From Muscardinus avellanarius (taxonomy: Eukaryota > Chordata > Mammalia > Rodentia > Gliridae): a stretch of 64,000 nucleotides of DNA. The position numbers and the translations under genes were made by a program. The notes beneath the pieces were generated by a model, which made no database searches, had not been told where the DNA came from, and worked only from the letters and a program-made list of their open reading frames with translations. Where the stretch lies: positions 150,012,349 to 150,076,348 of the forward strand of contig OY726560.1 of assembly GCA_963383645.1 (NCBI GenBank). Reading direction: 5' to 3'. The stretch's first letter is position 1. The number at the start of each line of letters is the position of its first letter. This document shows positions 1 through 10,844 of this stretch, piece after piece.

Positions 1-333
1 AGCTCAGACCCTGGGATGTTGAGGGATTCTTTTGGCTGGCCGCCCGCAAGCCTAATTTCCATGATTACGCCAAGTCATCAGCCAGAAAGTGGCCTCTGCA
101 AAATGACTAAACTCATATCAGGTGTCCCTCCTCCGCCACCCCCCTGCACAAAGGCCCTGTCTGCCACGCATGGCATTGAGTGCTTCTTTCTCTGGGTAAT
201 GGATCACACGACTTCTGAAGCTCAATTTCCTCTGTCCTCAGCCCTCTGTCACCTCCACCACATGGATCAATGCAAACCAGAAGAATGCTCTGAGAAGCTT
301 GCAGGCCTCCCCTTTCCTCCCTCTCCTCCCTCC

Positions 334-340
<7 letters not shown>
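1..340. other. unique sequence, no feature recognised
   Basis: Moderately GC-rich single-copy sequence. No repeat family, splice pattern or protein domain is recognisable. A 127-codon frame beginning at 16 runs into the downstream AC repeat and shows no protein-like pattern. Confidence 0.5.

Positions 341-383
<43 letters not shown>
341..383. repeat. (AC)n microsatellite
   Basis: Uninterrupted AC dinucleotide run of about 43 bp, preceded by a CT-rich stretch. It is long enough to be polymorphic in length. Confidence 0.98.
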
Positions 384-385
<2 letters not shown>

Positions 386-409
386 ACCGAGAACATTAAA
401 GAAAGCTGT

Positions 410-760
410 TAAGCTAATCTGGTGCATCTAAATGGGCAATATATATTGAATCCATGCTCCATTGATCATAATTATTGCAGTACCCTTTATCAAGTAGCCA
501 TCTTAAACCATTATTTAGAGATCATTTTGCTTTCCATTACTGTCACTATATTGCAAAATTCTCAGGGAATTGGATGCCTGGTGATCGAGGGGTGTGTGCG
601 GCATTAGCTGAGACTCTGCCCTTGTCATCCAGGAGCATTTCCAAACAGGGGGACTTAGCGCCACAGTCAGTGAACTTTTGAAGGGTCCCCGTCAGCTTTA
701 TGGCAGAAAAAATAAATCCTCCACCCGGGTCTGATTTTCCACCTTGGCTCTGCAAACAAT
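410..760. other. candidate conserved noncoding element
   Basis: Repeat-free block with balanced AT content, ATAATTATTG and other TAAT/ATTA cores and no microsatellite decay. It resembles noncoding elements near developmental regulators, but this is judged by eye only. Short open frames on both strands have no recognisable domain. Confidence 0.3.
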
Positions 761-1479
761 ATCACCATTATTCTTGCCTTACGATAATCCCCAGTAAGAC
801 CCTGGACATACAAAGCCCCCGACTCTCACCGCACATTTTGCAGATGAAGTGCAGTGGCTGAGAAGTGCCTGACTAAAGGCATTTGGCCTGGGAGGAAGAA
901 AACAAGGGCGCCTTATCTGGAACAGCCCAGCCCCCTGAACAGGAACTTTTATACCACTTGGCTAGCTTTCATCCGCATCTGAAGGATGCTGGTGGTACAT
1001 GCACTGCCTCCTCTCTTCTAATGCCCCGCTGCCTGGGTACCATCTCTTCTCCTTCCATCCTTTACTGGAGACACTCTGCAAAGGAGTCTTGGGTACTTCT
1101 GAATGATGAGGGCTGAGGGCACTTGAACATAAAGGTCATGGGAATGGGTTCGGTCCCAGACTTAGCCCTGTGCTCTCTGCCGAGCCTCGGGCAATCTATT
1201 TACCGTCCAGGCTTTGGCTGTGGAGAAATAAGAAATTACGATGATTATCAACTCCCCACCATGCAGGCAGTGGGACAATTCGTATTGGAGCATAGTGAGC
1301 ACTCAGCACAAAGTAGAAGTAGTTACTGCCGCCCAGCGCCCTGGTTGTCCATGCAACAGAATCACGTCAGAATCGCATCGAGTGCTGGTCCCATCCCTGG
1401 AGTTTCTGACCTAGTAGATCTGGTGGGTGGGACGGAGAATTTCGCATTTCCAGTAAGTTCCCTGGTGGTGCTGACAGTC
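761..1479. other. unique sequence, no feature recognised
   Basis: No interspersed repeat is recognised. An open frame starting at 1123 continues into the following SINE, so its 209-codon length is partly repeat-derived and not evidence of a gene. Confidence 0.45.
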
Positions 1480-1494
1480 TGCAGAACTATTTTA

Positions 1495-1677
1495 TTTTAT
1501 TTTTTGTGTGGTACTGGGGATGGAACCCAGAGGTTCTACCTCCGGGCTACACTCCCAGACCTATTTTATATTTTTATTTGGACACAGTCTCTTAAACCAG
1601 CGCGGCTGGCTTCGAACCTGCGCCTGTCTCCGCCTCCCAAGCACGGGGATTACAAGAGTGCACCACCACGCCCGGCT
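1495..1677 (-). mobile_element. young B1-dID dimeric SINE
   Basis: Read on the minus strand it begins GCCGGGCGTGGTGGTG, continues through a 7SL/B1-like left half, an A-rich linker and an ID-like right half, and ends in an A/T-rich tail. It is flanked by a perfect 15-bp target-site duplication, TGCAGAACTATTTTA, at 1480-1494 and 1678-1692. High CpG retention and the intact TSD indicate recent L1-mediated retroposition. The frame translated across it is not a gene. Confidence 0.93.
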
Positions 1678-1794
1678 TGCAGAACTATTTTAAGAGCTCC
1701 TGCTCAAAGGAACAACCTTTACCCTTTACTCCCCATCTTGACTCTGGTTTAAAAAAAAAAAATTAAATGATGAAACAGACCCTATTGTCAAAGA

Positions 1795-2040
1795 AAAAGC
1801 CTAAGAGTTGAAGTCTGACTGACCTGAATCTTCCTAGCTGAACCACTTACTGTGTGATTTTAAGCAACTTCCTGAATTTCTCTGGGCTTTTTTTTTTTTT
1901 TCACCTGTAAGATTGGGATGAAGAGTTCTCACTTTATGGAACTGTTGTAAAAATGAAATGACTGGATATTCTGTAAGAAATATTGATATAGTTAGTAGAA
2001 TATGATAACAAGTGGTAATTATTAATAATATTAGATTGGA
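1795..2040 (+). mobile_element. MIR SINE (ancient)
   Basis: Contains the MIR core order: a cysteine-tRNA-like 5' part, then the CACTTACTGTGTGATTTTAA region, a CCTGAATTTCTCTG segment and the TGTTGTAAAAATGAAATGA part. It is heavily diverged and carries a T-run. Confidence 0.65.
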
Positions 2041-2639
2041 TGTTGTGAAATTGTTGATATTTGGCCATATTTTGCCTACCAAAACTGGCGGTTTTAAATA
2101 TGGACCAATCTAATAATAATGACAGTAATAATAATAGCAGTATCACAGAGCACACCAGTTTGGTAAAATAATGAGCTAACAGCATCTACTGAAGGAAAGT
2201 CAAGGACATGATTTACTTAAATAGTGGTTCCTCTTGTCAAAAGTTTCTATGGCATTGTAAAATAAAAAAAAATTAAAAAAAATATCTACAAGGAGAATCT
2301 TACTCTTTGTAGAAAGGCATCCTGCCACCAGTGACATCAGGTGTACAAGATCATGGAGGAAACTTGCTGGGCATTTTATTTTTAGTGGGGGGCGGGCATT
2401 CTGTGTTGTGCTCCCATTGGTGGGAAGCTAGCCTCACAATCTTATGCCATTGGCTGAAGGGCGTGCTGGGTGTTGATGCTCACAATTTCCAGGAAATGCT
2501 GTCTTTACAAAACTACAAGCACGCATAGTTACACAATGGCAGCTTTACAACCTGGAGCCCAAGTCAAGCTATTTCTTTGATAGAAAAGATGGAATTATAT
2601 TCTCACAATCTTCCTGGATGCCTAATTTATGTTCCTCAC
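2041..2639. other. unique AT-rich sequence with A-rich patches
   Basis: Contains short AAT/TAAT runs near 2115-2140 and an A-rich patch near 2260-2285. No gene or named repeat family is recognised. Confidence 0.4.
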
Positions 2640-2696
2640 AACCACCACCACCAATAACAACAACAACAACAACAACACACACACACACACACACAA
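2640..2696. repeat. compound (ACC)(AAC)(AC)n microsatellite
   Basis: Three adjoining repeat units in order: ACC, then AAC, then an AC run. Compound arrays like this grow by slippage from an A-rich seed. Confidence 0.95.
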
Positions 2697-3054
2697 TGAT
2701 TTCAGGTGCTTGGTCCTAGGTTGCTGTTTTGTGTTTTAGGATCTCCCCCAAGTGCTCCCCACAAGTGGCAAGGGTCTGAACTAAGGCAGCACAAGTTCTA
2801 CATGCTCCCTTTGGCATTCCCAGCTGCAGCTGCATGGCCACAGCCGCCTCCCCCAGCCATTCTTCATTCTCCTTGTTGGCTTAGAATTTGCTAAGAGCTG
2901 GGAAACCAAATAACTCAGTTTCTCTAGTTTATCTCTGTGTGTCCCCATATTTCCCCAAGTAAATGATTAGTAAAATACGTTCAGCAAAAGTTGAATTGAA
3001 AATCACTAAATAGGCCAATAAAAGAAAAGCACATTATCATCATCTTGATAGAGT
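2697..3054. other. unique sequence
   Basis: No recognised repeat. The last 120 bases are AT-rich with TAAT cores and may belong to a small conserved block. I see no coding signal. Confidence 0.35.
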
Positions 3055-3068
3055 CCAAAAGGACCTTT

Positions 3069-3548
3069 TTTAACATTTATTTTTTATTGGTGCACTATAG
3101 TCTCACATAATAATGTGGATCATGTTGACAATAGCATTAATTTACACAGTACTTGGTGCCCCTCCCACTTTATGATTTCCCTTCCTCCCGATACGGAGTG
3201 TCCAGGTTAACAATGTTATATTCACATGTATAAACAGTGCATGCAGCTTTTCCATTAATGAACCTCAGCCTTCTTCCTCTCCTCTCCTTCCTTTCTAGCT
3301 TTGCTCCATTATCTGGAGTCCTTCTGGTATGCCTAATACTCCCTAGCTAATTAGAGAAAACATATGTCCCTTCTCTTTCTGTGCTTGGCTGATCATAATG
3401 TTCTCCAGATCTTTCCATCTTCTTATGAGTGAAATAATTTTGTTCTTCTTTATTGCTGAGTAGAATTCCATTGCGTGTATTTCCCATAATTTTGTAATCC
3501 ATTCATCTGCTGATGGACACCTAGGTTGGTTCCATAGTTTGGCTATTG
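3069..3548 (-). mobile_element. 5'-truncated L1, ORF2 3' end plus 3' UTR
   Basis: The minus strand encodes the C-terminal end of the L1 ORF2 protein: an AKLWNQP segment, then EFYSAIKKNKI, a RRWKDLE segment and KEKGHMFSLI, matching the conserved order of that region. The 3' UTR follows and ends near 3069 in an A-rich tail. A perfect 14-bp TSD, CCAAAAGGACCTTT, lies at 3055-3068 and 3549-3562. It is severely 5'-truncated, with no reverse transcriptase domain, so it cannot move on its own. A sister copy of the same subfamily lies near 46.5-47.0 kb. Confidence 0.92.
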
Positions 3549-3661
3549 CCAAAAGGACCTTTGATAAAATGCAATGTCCATGTTGAAAAACAAAAACAAA
3601 ACCTAACTCTTAGTAAACAAAGAATGTAAGCTACAAACAGACATGATAGATGGGTGGGTGG

Positions 3662-3662
<1 letters not shown>

Positions 3663-3710
<48 letters not shown>
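3663..3710. repeat. (TG)n microsatellite
   Basis: Uninterrupted TG run of about 48 bp, preceded by a short GGTGGATG stretch. Confidence 0.98.
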
Positions 3711-3711
<1 letters not shown>

Positions 3712-4701
3712 CTTCCAAACAACACCCAACAAGGCTGCCTACTCACTAAGCCTGCTTAACATCTTCCAAAAGTACCAACTAAAACAATAGAAAAGAATAT
3801 AAAGCAGCAGAAATAAATGTTGGAAGCTGCAGACAAAAACCATCAGCATTTTTAGAAAATTCAGCTGTCTATTAGAAAACTCATGAGGAAATATTAGAAA
3901 TAATACCAGTCTTCAGCGAGGTTGGTGGTTATGAAATCAGTTCACGAAAATCAATAATGTGCCTATAACCCTTTCAAAAGTACGTGTTTCAGAACATTCA
4001 CAAAAATTTATGCCTAGAAGTGAACTTTTCAACAAATGACTAAAGCCTATGAGAAGAGCCACGAAATTCTACTCAAGACTATAAAAGGATGGCTGAATAA
4101 TTGTAAAATCAGTATCAAGTTCCAGGATGGGAAGATTTGGTTTTTAAGGATATAAATGCTGACAAACCAGGCTAGGAATTGAATGCAATCTCACTCAAAA
4201 TACCAATACATTTTTTTTCAAACTTGAATGGATTTTTTGAAGATTCTGTATGTGAGAATAACCAGGGAAAATGTCATAAGAGGAAGAAAAACTACTTAGA
4301 GAGCATTTATCTTTCAACAATTAAAATGTACTAAAACACTGATAAGTAAAACAGAATCCAGAAGAGACAGACTACTTAAATAGACTATGGAATCCAGAAG
4401 CTGACCCAAGCATATAAGACATGTTGATATATAATAAAGTTAGGATTTCAAATCAATCAGAAAAGCTAAGAGTATTCAATAAAGAAAGGAGAGATAACCA
4501 TTTGGAATTTTAAAAAAGCCCTATGCTAGCCTGAAATTCACATACATTAAATTTTTAATATTAAAGTACTAACAAAAGAAATATAAGTAAGTACCATTTT
4601 GATGGGAACTGCCTTTCTAAGAATAGCATAAAAGCAAAATTATTTCATTAAAATTATAAATCATAAATGGAAAAAACCAATAAAGTTAAAAAGCAAAGAG
4701 T

Positions 4702-4897
4702 GAAGCAGGGAGGCACATTCCTGTAATCCCAGTGGTTGGGAGGTTGAGACAGGAGGATCGCAGATGGCCACGGCAACTTTACTAGGACCTCAGCAATACA
4801 GTGAGACCCAGTTTCCAAATAAAAAATAAAATGGGGCTGGGGGTGTACCTCAGAGCTAGAATGCTCCTGGGTTCCATTTCTAGCCCCTCCCAAAAAA
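4702..4897 (+). mobile_element. B1-dID SINE (old copy)
   Basis: Dimeric structure with a diverged B1-like half (CCTGTAATCCCAG core, GGAGGATCGC), an A-rich linker and an ID half with GGGGCTGGGGGTGTA. It is more diverged than the CpG-rich copies. It is inserted in the ancient L1 remnant. Confidence 0.88.
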
Positions 4898-5211
4898 TGC
4901 AAATACTCCAGAAAATATATTTCAGATATTCACGATATTCAAGGAGTTAGTGTTCTTATCATTTAAAATATGTCAAATTCTACCACAAATATCAGATATA
5001 AATTTGGGCATAGAAATAAATTTCAGGTGAAAATAAAGGGTATAAATAAGATCTTCACAGGTAGTCAATAGTCACACACAAGGTCACTAGTAATCAAAGA
5101 TATATGAGCTGAACATAATGGTCCACCGTATTTACTTATTGCATCAAGATGGCTTTAAAATTAATGGACAGAATTGCCAAAAATGTGGTGCAGTATAGAA
5201 GCATTCCCAGA

Positions 5212-5421
5212 AGCCAGGTGTGGTGGCGCACACTTGTAATCCCCATGCCTGGGAAGCCGAGATGGGAGGATGATGCAGGTTTGAGCCAGCCTCAGCTACT
5301 CAGTGAGGCTCTCGGCAACTTAGTGAGACCCTGTTTCCAAATAAAATATAAAAAGTTGGTCTGGGAGTATAGCCCGGAGGTAGAAAGCCTCTGAGTTCCA
5401 CCCCCAATACCACAAAAAAAT
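5212..5421 (+). mobile_element. B1-dID SINE
   Basis: Complete dimer beginning AGCCAGGTGTGGTGGCGCAC, with ID half and A tail. The 10-bp TSD CATTCCCAGA is at 5202-5211 and 5422-5431. Confidence 0.92.
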
Positions 5422-5459
5422 CATTCCCAGATATTATAGGTAGACACATACATTAAGAT

Positions 5460-5543
5460 TTTTTTTCAGTGCTAGAGATTAGATTTAGGACCTCCCACCT
5501 GCTGGACAAGTGTTCTACTACTGAGCTACACCACCAGCGCTCA
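5460..5543 (-). mobile_element. monomeric ID-like SINE
   Basis: The minus strand reads GTGGTGTAGCTCAGTAGTAG, followed by a tRNA-Ala-like arm and a CTAGCACTG end with a short A tail. No B1 half is attached. This is a free ID element rather than half of a dimer, and retains more of the tRNA-like anticodon-arm region than the dimer ID halves do. Confidence 0.75.
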
Positions 5544-5774
5544 GGTGGTCTTTTGGAGGATAATTTGGAAGTCTTGACCCAGTAAATATTCCTTCTGATT
5601 ATAGAACCAAAGAAATAGTTAAGTTAGTGCACAAGGATAGTATAAAGATGATCTTTGTAGCATTATCTACAGTAACCAAAAATTAGTATACTAGCCATTA
5701 AAAATTACAATGAAACTTGTCAAAAATTATGGCAAATTCTATATGCATTTAAATGCAAACACAGTCATAGAAGC

Positions 5775-5953
5775 ATCGGTTCTCACAGTTTAGGTACCTC
5801 AGTATTACCTAGGATGCTGGCCTCACCCCCAGAGTTTCTGGTTCAGGGAGCTCTGCAAGTTGCTCTAGAATGTGTAGTTTCTAAGCAGAGTCTGGGTGAT
5901 GGTGATGCTGGTGACCCAGGCATTACCCCTAGAGTCACTGTGTTAGAACATTG
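5775..5953 (+). mobile_element. MER5A-like hAT-Charlie MITE
   Basis: Order matches MER5A: CGGTTCTCACAGTTT 5' terminus, CACCCCCAGAGTTTCTGGTTCAG centre, GTGATGGTGATGCTGGTGAC, and a diverged inverted terminal copy near 5945. It is about 180 bp, the expected length. Confidence 0.8.
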
Positions 5954-6284
5954 CTTGATGAGAAAAGCAAATTGCAGCATCTCATAGATAGTATGATCCA
6001 GTTTCTCTACATAACTTATATATGCATAGAAAAAATCCTCAAGGGTAAACTCTAAAATATTAACAATGGTTATTTCTAAGTGCCAAGATTATGGATGCTT
6101 TAAATTTTTTATGATCAACATGAATTATTTATATAAATTTAATTAATCAGCCATTTTCTCCTCTAATAAGCAAATTTTATGAAACCCGCATGTGCCCGTG
6201 ACCTCTTGGGCCGTCTCTGCTCTTATCGCGCATCACTTGGGACCAGCCTCAAACCTCCAGGACTTTTTTAAATCATCAATAACA
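5954..6284. other. unique AT-rich sequence
   Basis: No gene or clear repeat seen. AT-rich with TTTATATAAATTTAATTAAT near 6126-6148. Confidence 0.35.
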
Positions 6285-6640
6285 ATTTTATTAAGATATC
6301 ATTTGAATAGCATACAATTCACTCCTTTAAAGTATATGCTTTAATGGCTTTTAGTAAATCCAGGGATTGAACAATTATCAGGACGATCAACCTTGTTTAG
6401 AACATTCTCATGTTCTAAAACAAAAAGAACAGTCCCTCCCATTCCCCCCAGCCTTTTCCTCTGGATTTGCCCCTCAGGACATTTCATATCAATGGAGTCA
6501 CACACCGCGGTGCCTGTGACTGGCTTCTTTCACTTAGCACGCTGTGTTTATAGCTCCTCTCTGTCTTTAGTGGAACGGTTTCACAAACTTCCTCATCTGG
6601 CAAGTACTTCTGATGTGATGCCCAAGCTTCGATCTTGGGA
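6285..6640 (-). mobile_element. ancient L1M 3' UTR fragment
   Basis: The plus strand reads TTTTATTAAGATATCATTTG, then TTTAAAGTATATGC, a CCCTCCCATTCCCC block, CTCTGGATTTGCC, GGACATTTCATATCAATGGA and GGCTTCTTTCACTTAGCA. This is the order of the antisense L1M 3' UTR. It is strongly diverged. Confidence 0.72.
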
Positions 6641-7289
6641 AGGTCCCATATTTGTGGACAAAGTGCCTGGGGTGAAGGGCATTCTGTATCATCCCTATCC
6701 TCACCCAGACAGTTTTAGCTTCCTGGGTCCCCATTTCTGTTTTGGACTAATTGAAGCTTGAAACATGACTCACTTTCTGATAGGCGCAATGAAAATGTGA
6801 AATTAACTCTCCAGTAAGAGGGCAGCCTGGAGCCTGCCCCTACCCTCCCAAACTGCTTGCCTCCTCGGGATCCCTGATCTTCTCTTGGGATTGATAAAAG
6901 GAGCACCACAGATGACATTGTTTTCCTACTATGCATGGTGTCTCCAAGGAGGGTTTTTCATGGTGCACCCTTCAAAAGCCAGGATGTGGTCCTTAGAACT
7001 GAGACTATGCTACAGCATCTCCTCCTTGGTCCCATTCTTTCCTGAAATGCTCATTGGATCCATCAGACCCTCCCAGCTCTTGGGCAGGCTTAAGCCCCAT
7101 CGTACTCCAACCTCAGGTAGGAAAGAAAAAGTTCCCCAGGGGCTCTCTGTCTCTCTTTTTTCCTTCTATCCCATATTTTGTGTCACCAGTAACACCTATT
7201 CTTGTTGAGTAGATGGTTATAGGTATAAAGACCTACTTTTTCTTAATCCTCCCAAACTACTTCTGTTTTCAATAGGTGGTACCTCACAG
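6641..7289. other. unique sequence
   Basis: No named repeat or domain. An open frame of 107 codons at 6885-7208 lacks any recognisable motif and is treated as chance. Confidence 0.4.
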
Positions 7290-8160
7290 GTGAAACCTAG
7301 TAGTCCCACAGTGCTCTATGAGATAATAAAAATATAAAATGCCAACATCAAAATAAGTCATTTCAGTGAGGCCATTCAGGAGAGAGAGAAAAGAGTTTGT
7401 TTACGCTCTAAGGCCTCTGAACATGTTACTACAGTGCTCTTCAGTGAAACAAACATTGACCCTTTTTTATAGTTAAAAGAAAACTGACGTTTAACAATTT
7501 TGCATTTCTTTGTCTGGTCTGAATACAAGATAATGAATAGCTATATATTCCACCAGTTTTTTTTTTAAGTCAGAATGATCAACATTTTTACAATCGAAGG
7601 ACTAAGAATGTGGTTGTTTGAAAAACAAAGTATACGCACATCAGATGGTCATATAGGCATCAGGTGACTGAAGTGTTACTGTACTTACATTAACTAACAA
7701 AATGCAAATGTGGCGTTGTTTCCCTTGAGTCATTATGGGTTCTTGTTATTAGCACCTTTCAGGAAATTAAAAAATTTATGAAACTCAGAAATGCATAATT
7801 AATATTTTACGACATTTTTCCATTCTATTAAGATTCTCCTTTGCTGAGTGTGAAACTGACTTAGTCATGTTACGAAGAGAAGTCGGTGTATTGTTTCACT
7901 CTTGGTGTTAGAAAATGCTTCTTGGGGCCTTGAGGCTGGATATAATTATATTTATTTATTCAAAACAAATAAAGTTGGAACTGCTAGGCTGTATAAATAA
8001 TTGTCACTGAGGGTTACAGAAGATTGCTTAGCGATATCCATTGTATATAAACCTAATGATAGAAAACAAACGAATCAGCTGGTTTTTAACTATTTTTGGC
8101 AAGAAGGACTTGAATGCATCTGCCACAGCACTGATATGAGAATAAATTTATTTTATTTTT
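7290..8160. other. AT-rich candidate conserved noncoding block
   Basis: Nearly 900 bp free of young repeats and rich in homeodomain-type cores, for example GCATAATTAATA near 7793, GTAATTAAC-like and TAATTATA motifs. Such blocks are typical of gene deserts next to developmental transcription factors. Conservation itself cannot be tested here. Confidence 0.3.
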
Positions 8161-8320
8161 TAACAAATAATTAGATAGTGCTTAGCATGCCCTAGTCATT
8201 AGTCTAAGGCTGTATATCTCATATACAAACCAATTTAATTCTCATAAGCACATTTTAATGTTAGCTCAGTGTCCTCGTTCCCTGCATGAAGAAATGCAGA
8301 CACGGAAAGATTCCGCGCTC
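8160..8320 (-). mobile_element. MIR SINE (ancient)
   Basis: Plus-strand order AGTGCTTAGCATGCC, CAATTTAATTCTCATAAG and a GATGAGGAAAC-equivalent segment fits MIR in antisense. Highly diverged. Confidence 0.55.
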
Positions 8321-8462
8321 ACTGTTTCTGACATCGGGGACTGTGCCGCCTGTGACTCACATCTGGAACTTAACAAGTCTGAAAAACTGTTTCCTCTCAG
8401 ATCACACTTAACACCCAAGTTGAACGGTGGGTGAATGCCGCTTCCACACCTGTAGGCCTGCG

Positions 8463-8745
8463 TGTTAGCCAGCTTTTTAAACCCTGTGACCAAAATATCT
8501 GATGAAAACAACTTAGAGTAGTAAAGGCTTATTTGTTTCACAGTTTCAGGGGTTGAGTCCATGGGTGACTGGCTCCAAGGCAGAAACATCATGACAGTGA
8601 TAAAACAGACAGACAGACAGTTCTTAGGGCCACACCCCTAGGGGCCCACCTCCTCCACCTAAGCTCCACTTCTGAACCTTATAGTATTGGAGCCAGGCTT
8701 CAACCTGGGAGCTTCTGAGGGACACTCTAGATCCAAACCGTAAAA
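8463..8745 (-). mobile_element. MaLR-type LTR, antisense
   Basis: Begins TGTTAGCCAGCTTTTT followed by TGTGACCAAAATATCTGA and ends ATCCAAACCGTAAAA. Its complement therefore starts near TTACGGTTTGGAT, the usual MaLR LTR start. Other copies in the window share the same order. It is a solo LTR with no internal region. A GACA tetramer run lies inside it near 8606. Confidence 0.75.
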
Positions 8746-9882
8746 ACCTAGGGAAAAAATGGGCTATTTCTGATTTTCAATGATATTAGAACCCAGCTAG
8801 AAGGGAATGTGCATATGGACCGACTTTTCTATTATTTCTTACGGGAAATTGAGACACTAGAAAAGAATAGTCGATGAGTGCAGAGACCACTGGCCACGGG
8901 TCTCGTGACATGCTCTTTGGGTATAACTGGGCCTCAGTTCCCAGGTCTCAGTGAGTTTCCGAACACACTTACTAGGAGAAGTCCCGACTGAAATATTTAC
9001 TATTTAAAATGTTCGACCTTGTGCTTTGTTTTGAATCAACCTGTTGAAGGTATTTTATGAAAAACAACTGCTTCAAATAGATACGTTCATCCGTATCGTG
9101 TTCTATTTTGTGTGGTTCTGTGGTAATTAACCATGGGCCCCCAAAAGAGTGCTATGCATGCAGAATTTCTGACCGTCATTCATGTTGCAGAGAAAATGTA
9201 TTCACAGCATTGGAAATTGATTTACCAACAAGTACATGGGTAGGTTTGAGTAGACAAATAGACTAAGAGCTTAAAGATACAAAGGGACGTAAGAAGATCA
9301 AGAAACTTGCAGCCTGCGGTGGAAGTTCAGGGGAGAGCATGGTCAAAGACAACCAATGAAATGGTAGCACTTCAGAGAACGCCGACAGAAGGGAGTCCTT
9401 GGTGGACTGGACTGCCCTGGACAGGCCTGTGTAGGACGGGGCTGGAGAAGTGGGACCACACGCGCTACTGGGACTTCTGCAGAACCACACGGAAGGCAAA
9501 GGGTTTGGCTGGGTGAGGAAGGCAGAAGGCAGCCGGGGCTGGTGGTTTTGCTGTCACTCCAGTGCACATTTCTATGAACCCCTAGGTGTGATTTATGTTC
9601 TTCCATATACGTCATTTTTCTGCCCATAATGCTCTGCTCTTTGCCGTTCCTATGGTCGAGGTCCCCTTTGTGCGCATCATTCAGCTTGCAAGTGGCCATG
9701 TTTCCTTTGCTCTCTCGTCACCTCTAGGTTTTCATGAGTGACAATATCATAGAAACAGATGGAGCACGTGGGAAGTCATTCTCGCCTGGCAAACCTTTCG
9801 GGTCGACCCTCTCGCAGGCCCTTTATCTTCCCTCCTCTCTCCTTTTCTCACGAAGCCTCAAAACTGTAACAGTTAATAGAAG
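8746..9882. other. unique sequence with possible conserved core
   Basis: No repeat identified. The segment around 8980-9250 is repeat-free, with GGTAATTAACCATGGG and TATGCATGC motifs. The segment 9300-9560 is GC-richer with overlapping chance frames on both strands. Confidence 0.35.
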
Positions 9883-10512
9883 ATGCAAAGCAGGGTTTCC
9901 TCCCCCACAATAAAGGCCACCAGAAAAAGCTCAAAAGAAAACGTTAACACATGCATCGTTGTACACACTTGCTTTTATGGTGCCGGAAAAAAAGATCTGT
10001 GTTTACTTCCTATTCTGGCTAATGTGACCATTTCAGAGATAGAGCCACTGATGCTACTTAACTGGCCCTTCCTGGGCCAGGGGAGTGCGCTGCGAGGCCT
10101 GGGACTGGGACATGACCCAGTGGGCAGTGGGAGGGAGCTGGGACCGGAAGGGGGATGGACTGATGCCCCTGTACCGCTGCGTCCCAGGGATCCTGAGGTC
10201 CAATATCTGACCTCGGGCCTGACAGTGATCAGGGGGTCCACCCAGGGAGTGTGCAGGTTAGCAAGAGGCTCAAGTAATGGGGGATCTCATTGGCAGACCA
10301 CCTGGAAATGGTTCAGTGGGATCAGTCCATCCCATACCCCTTGGCTGAAAGCAGGGGTTCGAGTCCCCGGAACAAAGGTGCTGGCAAGAGAAAAGCATGC
10401 CATGGTGACATCCGCAGAGAGCCCACGCCTGAGGCAAAGCTACAAGGCCACTGCGAAGCTGCTCACAACCAAATGCCACGTGAGCAAAATCGTGGAGAAG
10501 TGCCAAGAGTGA
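9883..10512 (+). other. 209-codon open frame, coding status doubtful
   Basis: This is the longest frame in the window that is not made of repeats. It has an ATG start and terminates after residues KIVEKCQE. Composition is ordinary, with no signal peptide, membrane segment, domain or motif I recognise. Competing long frames on the minus strand and in another plus frame show that the region is simply GC-rich and stop-poor. A tRNA-like A/B box pair lies inside it near 10308-10370. I would not annotate it as a gene without transcript evidence. Confidence 0.15.
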
Positions 10513-10622
10513 GCCACAGACTCCCAGACCCTGAATCCCTACCAACGTGACCAGCCCCAGAGATGCCTGGTAGATCAATCCACCCACTGTATCAGAACTG
10601 ACTTTAGAATAATGTTATGGTA

Positions 10623-10844
10623 AGCCGGGCGTGGTGGCGTACTCTTGTAATCCAAGTACTCAGGAGGCTGAGACAGGAGGATCGCGGTTCGAGGACAGCC
10701 TCAGCTACTTGGTGAGGCCCTTTGCAACTCAGTGAGACCCTGTTTCAAAATAAAGAATAAAAAATAGGGCTGGGGTGTAGCTCAGAGTTAGAATGCCCCT
10801 GGGTTCCATCCCCAGTGCTGCAAAAAAAAAAAAAAAAAAAAAAA
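10623..10844 (+). mobile_element. recent B1-dID SINE with pure A tail
   Basis: Starts AGCCGGGCGTGGTGGCG, with full B1 half, linker, ID half (GGGCTGGGGTGTAGCTCAG) and an uninterrupted A run of about 24. A perfect 17-bp TSD, AGAATAATGTTATGGTA, lies at 10606-10622 and 10845-10861. A pure tail and perfect TSD mark one of the youngest insertions here. Confidence 0.96.

Larger units (their letters stand above)
3711..5760 (+). mobile_element. ancient L1 ORF2 remnant, interrupted by SINEs
   Basis: Plus-strand sequence follows the order of L1 ORF2: a GGCTGCCTACTC block (equivalent to the post-RT 'caaggatgcccactctc' region), a TTCAGCGAGGTTGG and TATGAAATCAG block, then regions equivalent to the lysine-rich C-terminal half. 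All frames are broken by stops and indels. Two SINEs (about 4702-4897 and 5212-5421) and an ID element (5460-5543) interrupt it, so it predates them. It is probably an L1M-age element. Boundaries are approximate. Confidence 0.65.

Noticed and set aside
1123..1752. 209-codon plus-strand open frame
   Set aside because: Its second half is an antisense SINE and it ends in an A run. The first half has no recognisable motif.
3343..3552. 69-codon minus-strand frame with WNQP and EFYSAIKK motifs as a gene
   Set aside because: It is the C-terminal end of a truncated L1 ORF2, annotated as a mobile element.
10308..10370. Functional tRNA gene
   Set aside because: A and B boxes fit, but there is no acceptor stem, no clean anticodon arm and the box spacing is too long. 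Kept only as a finding.
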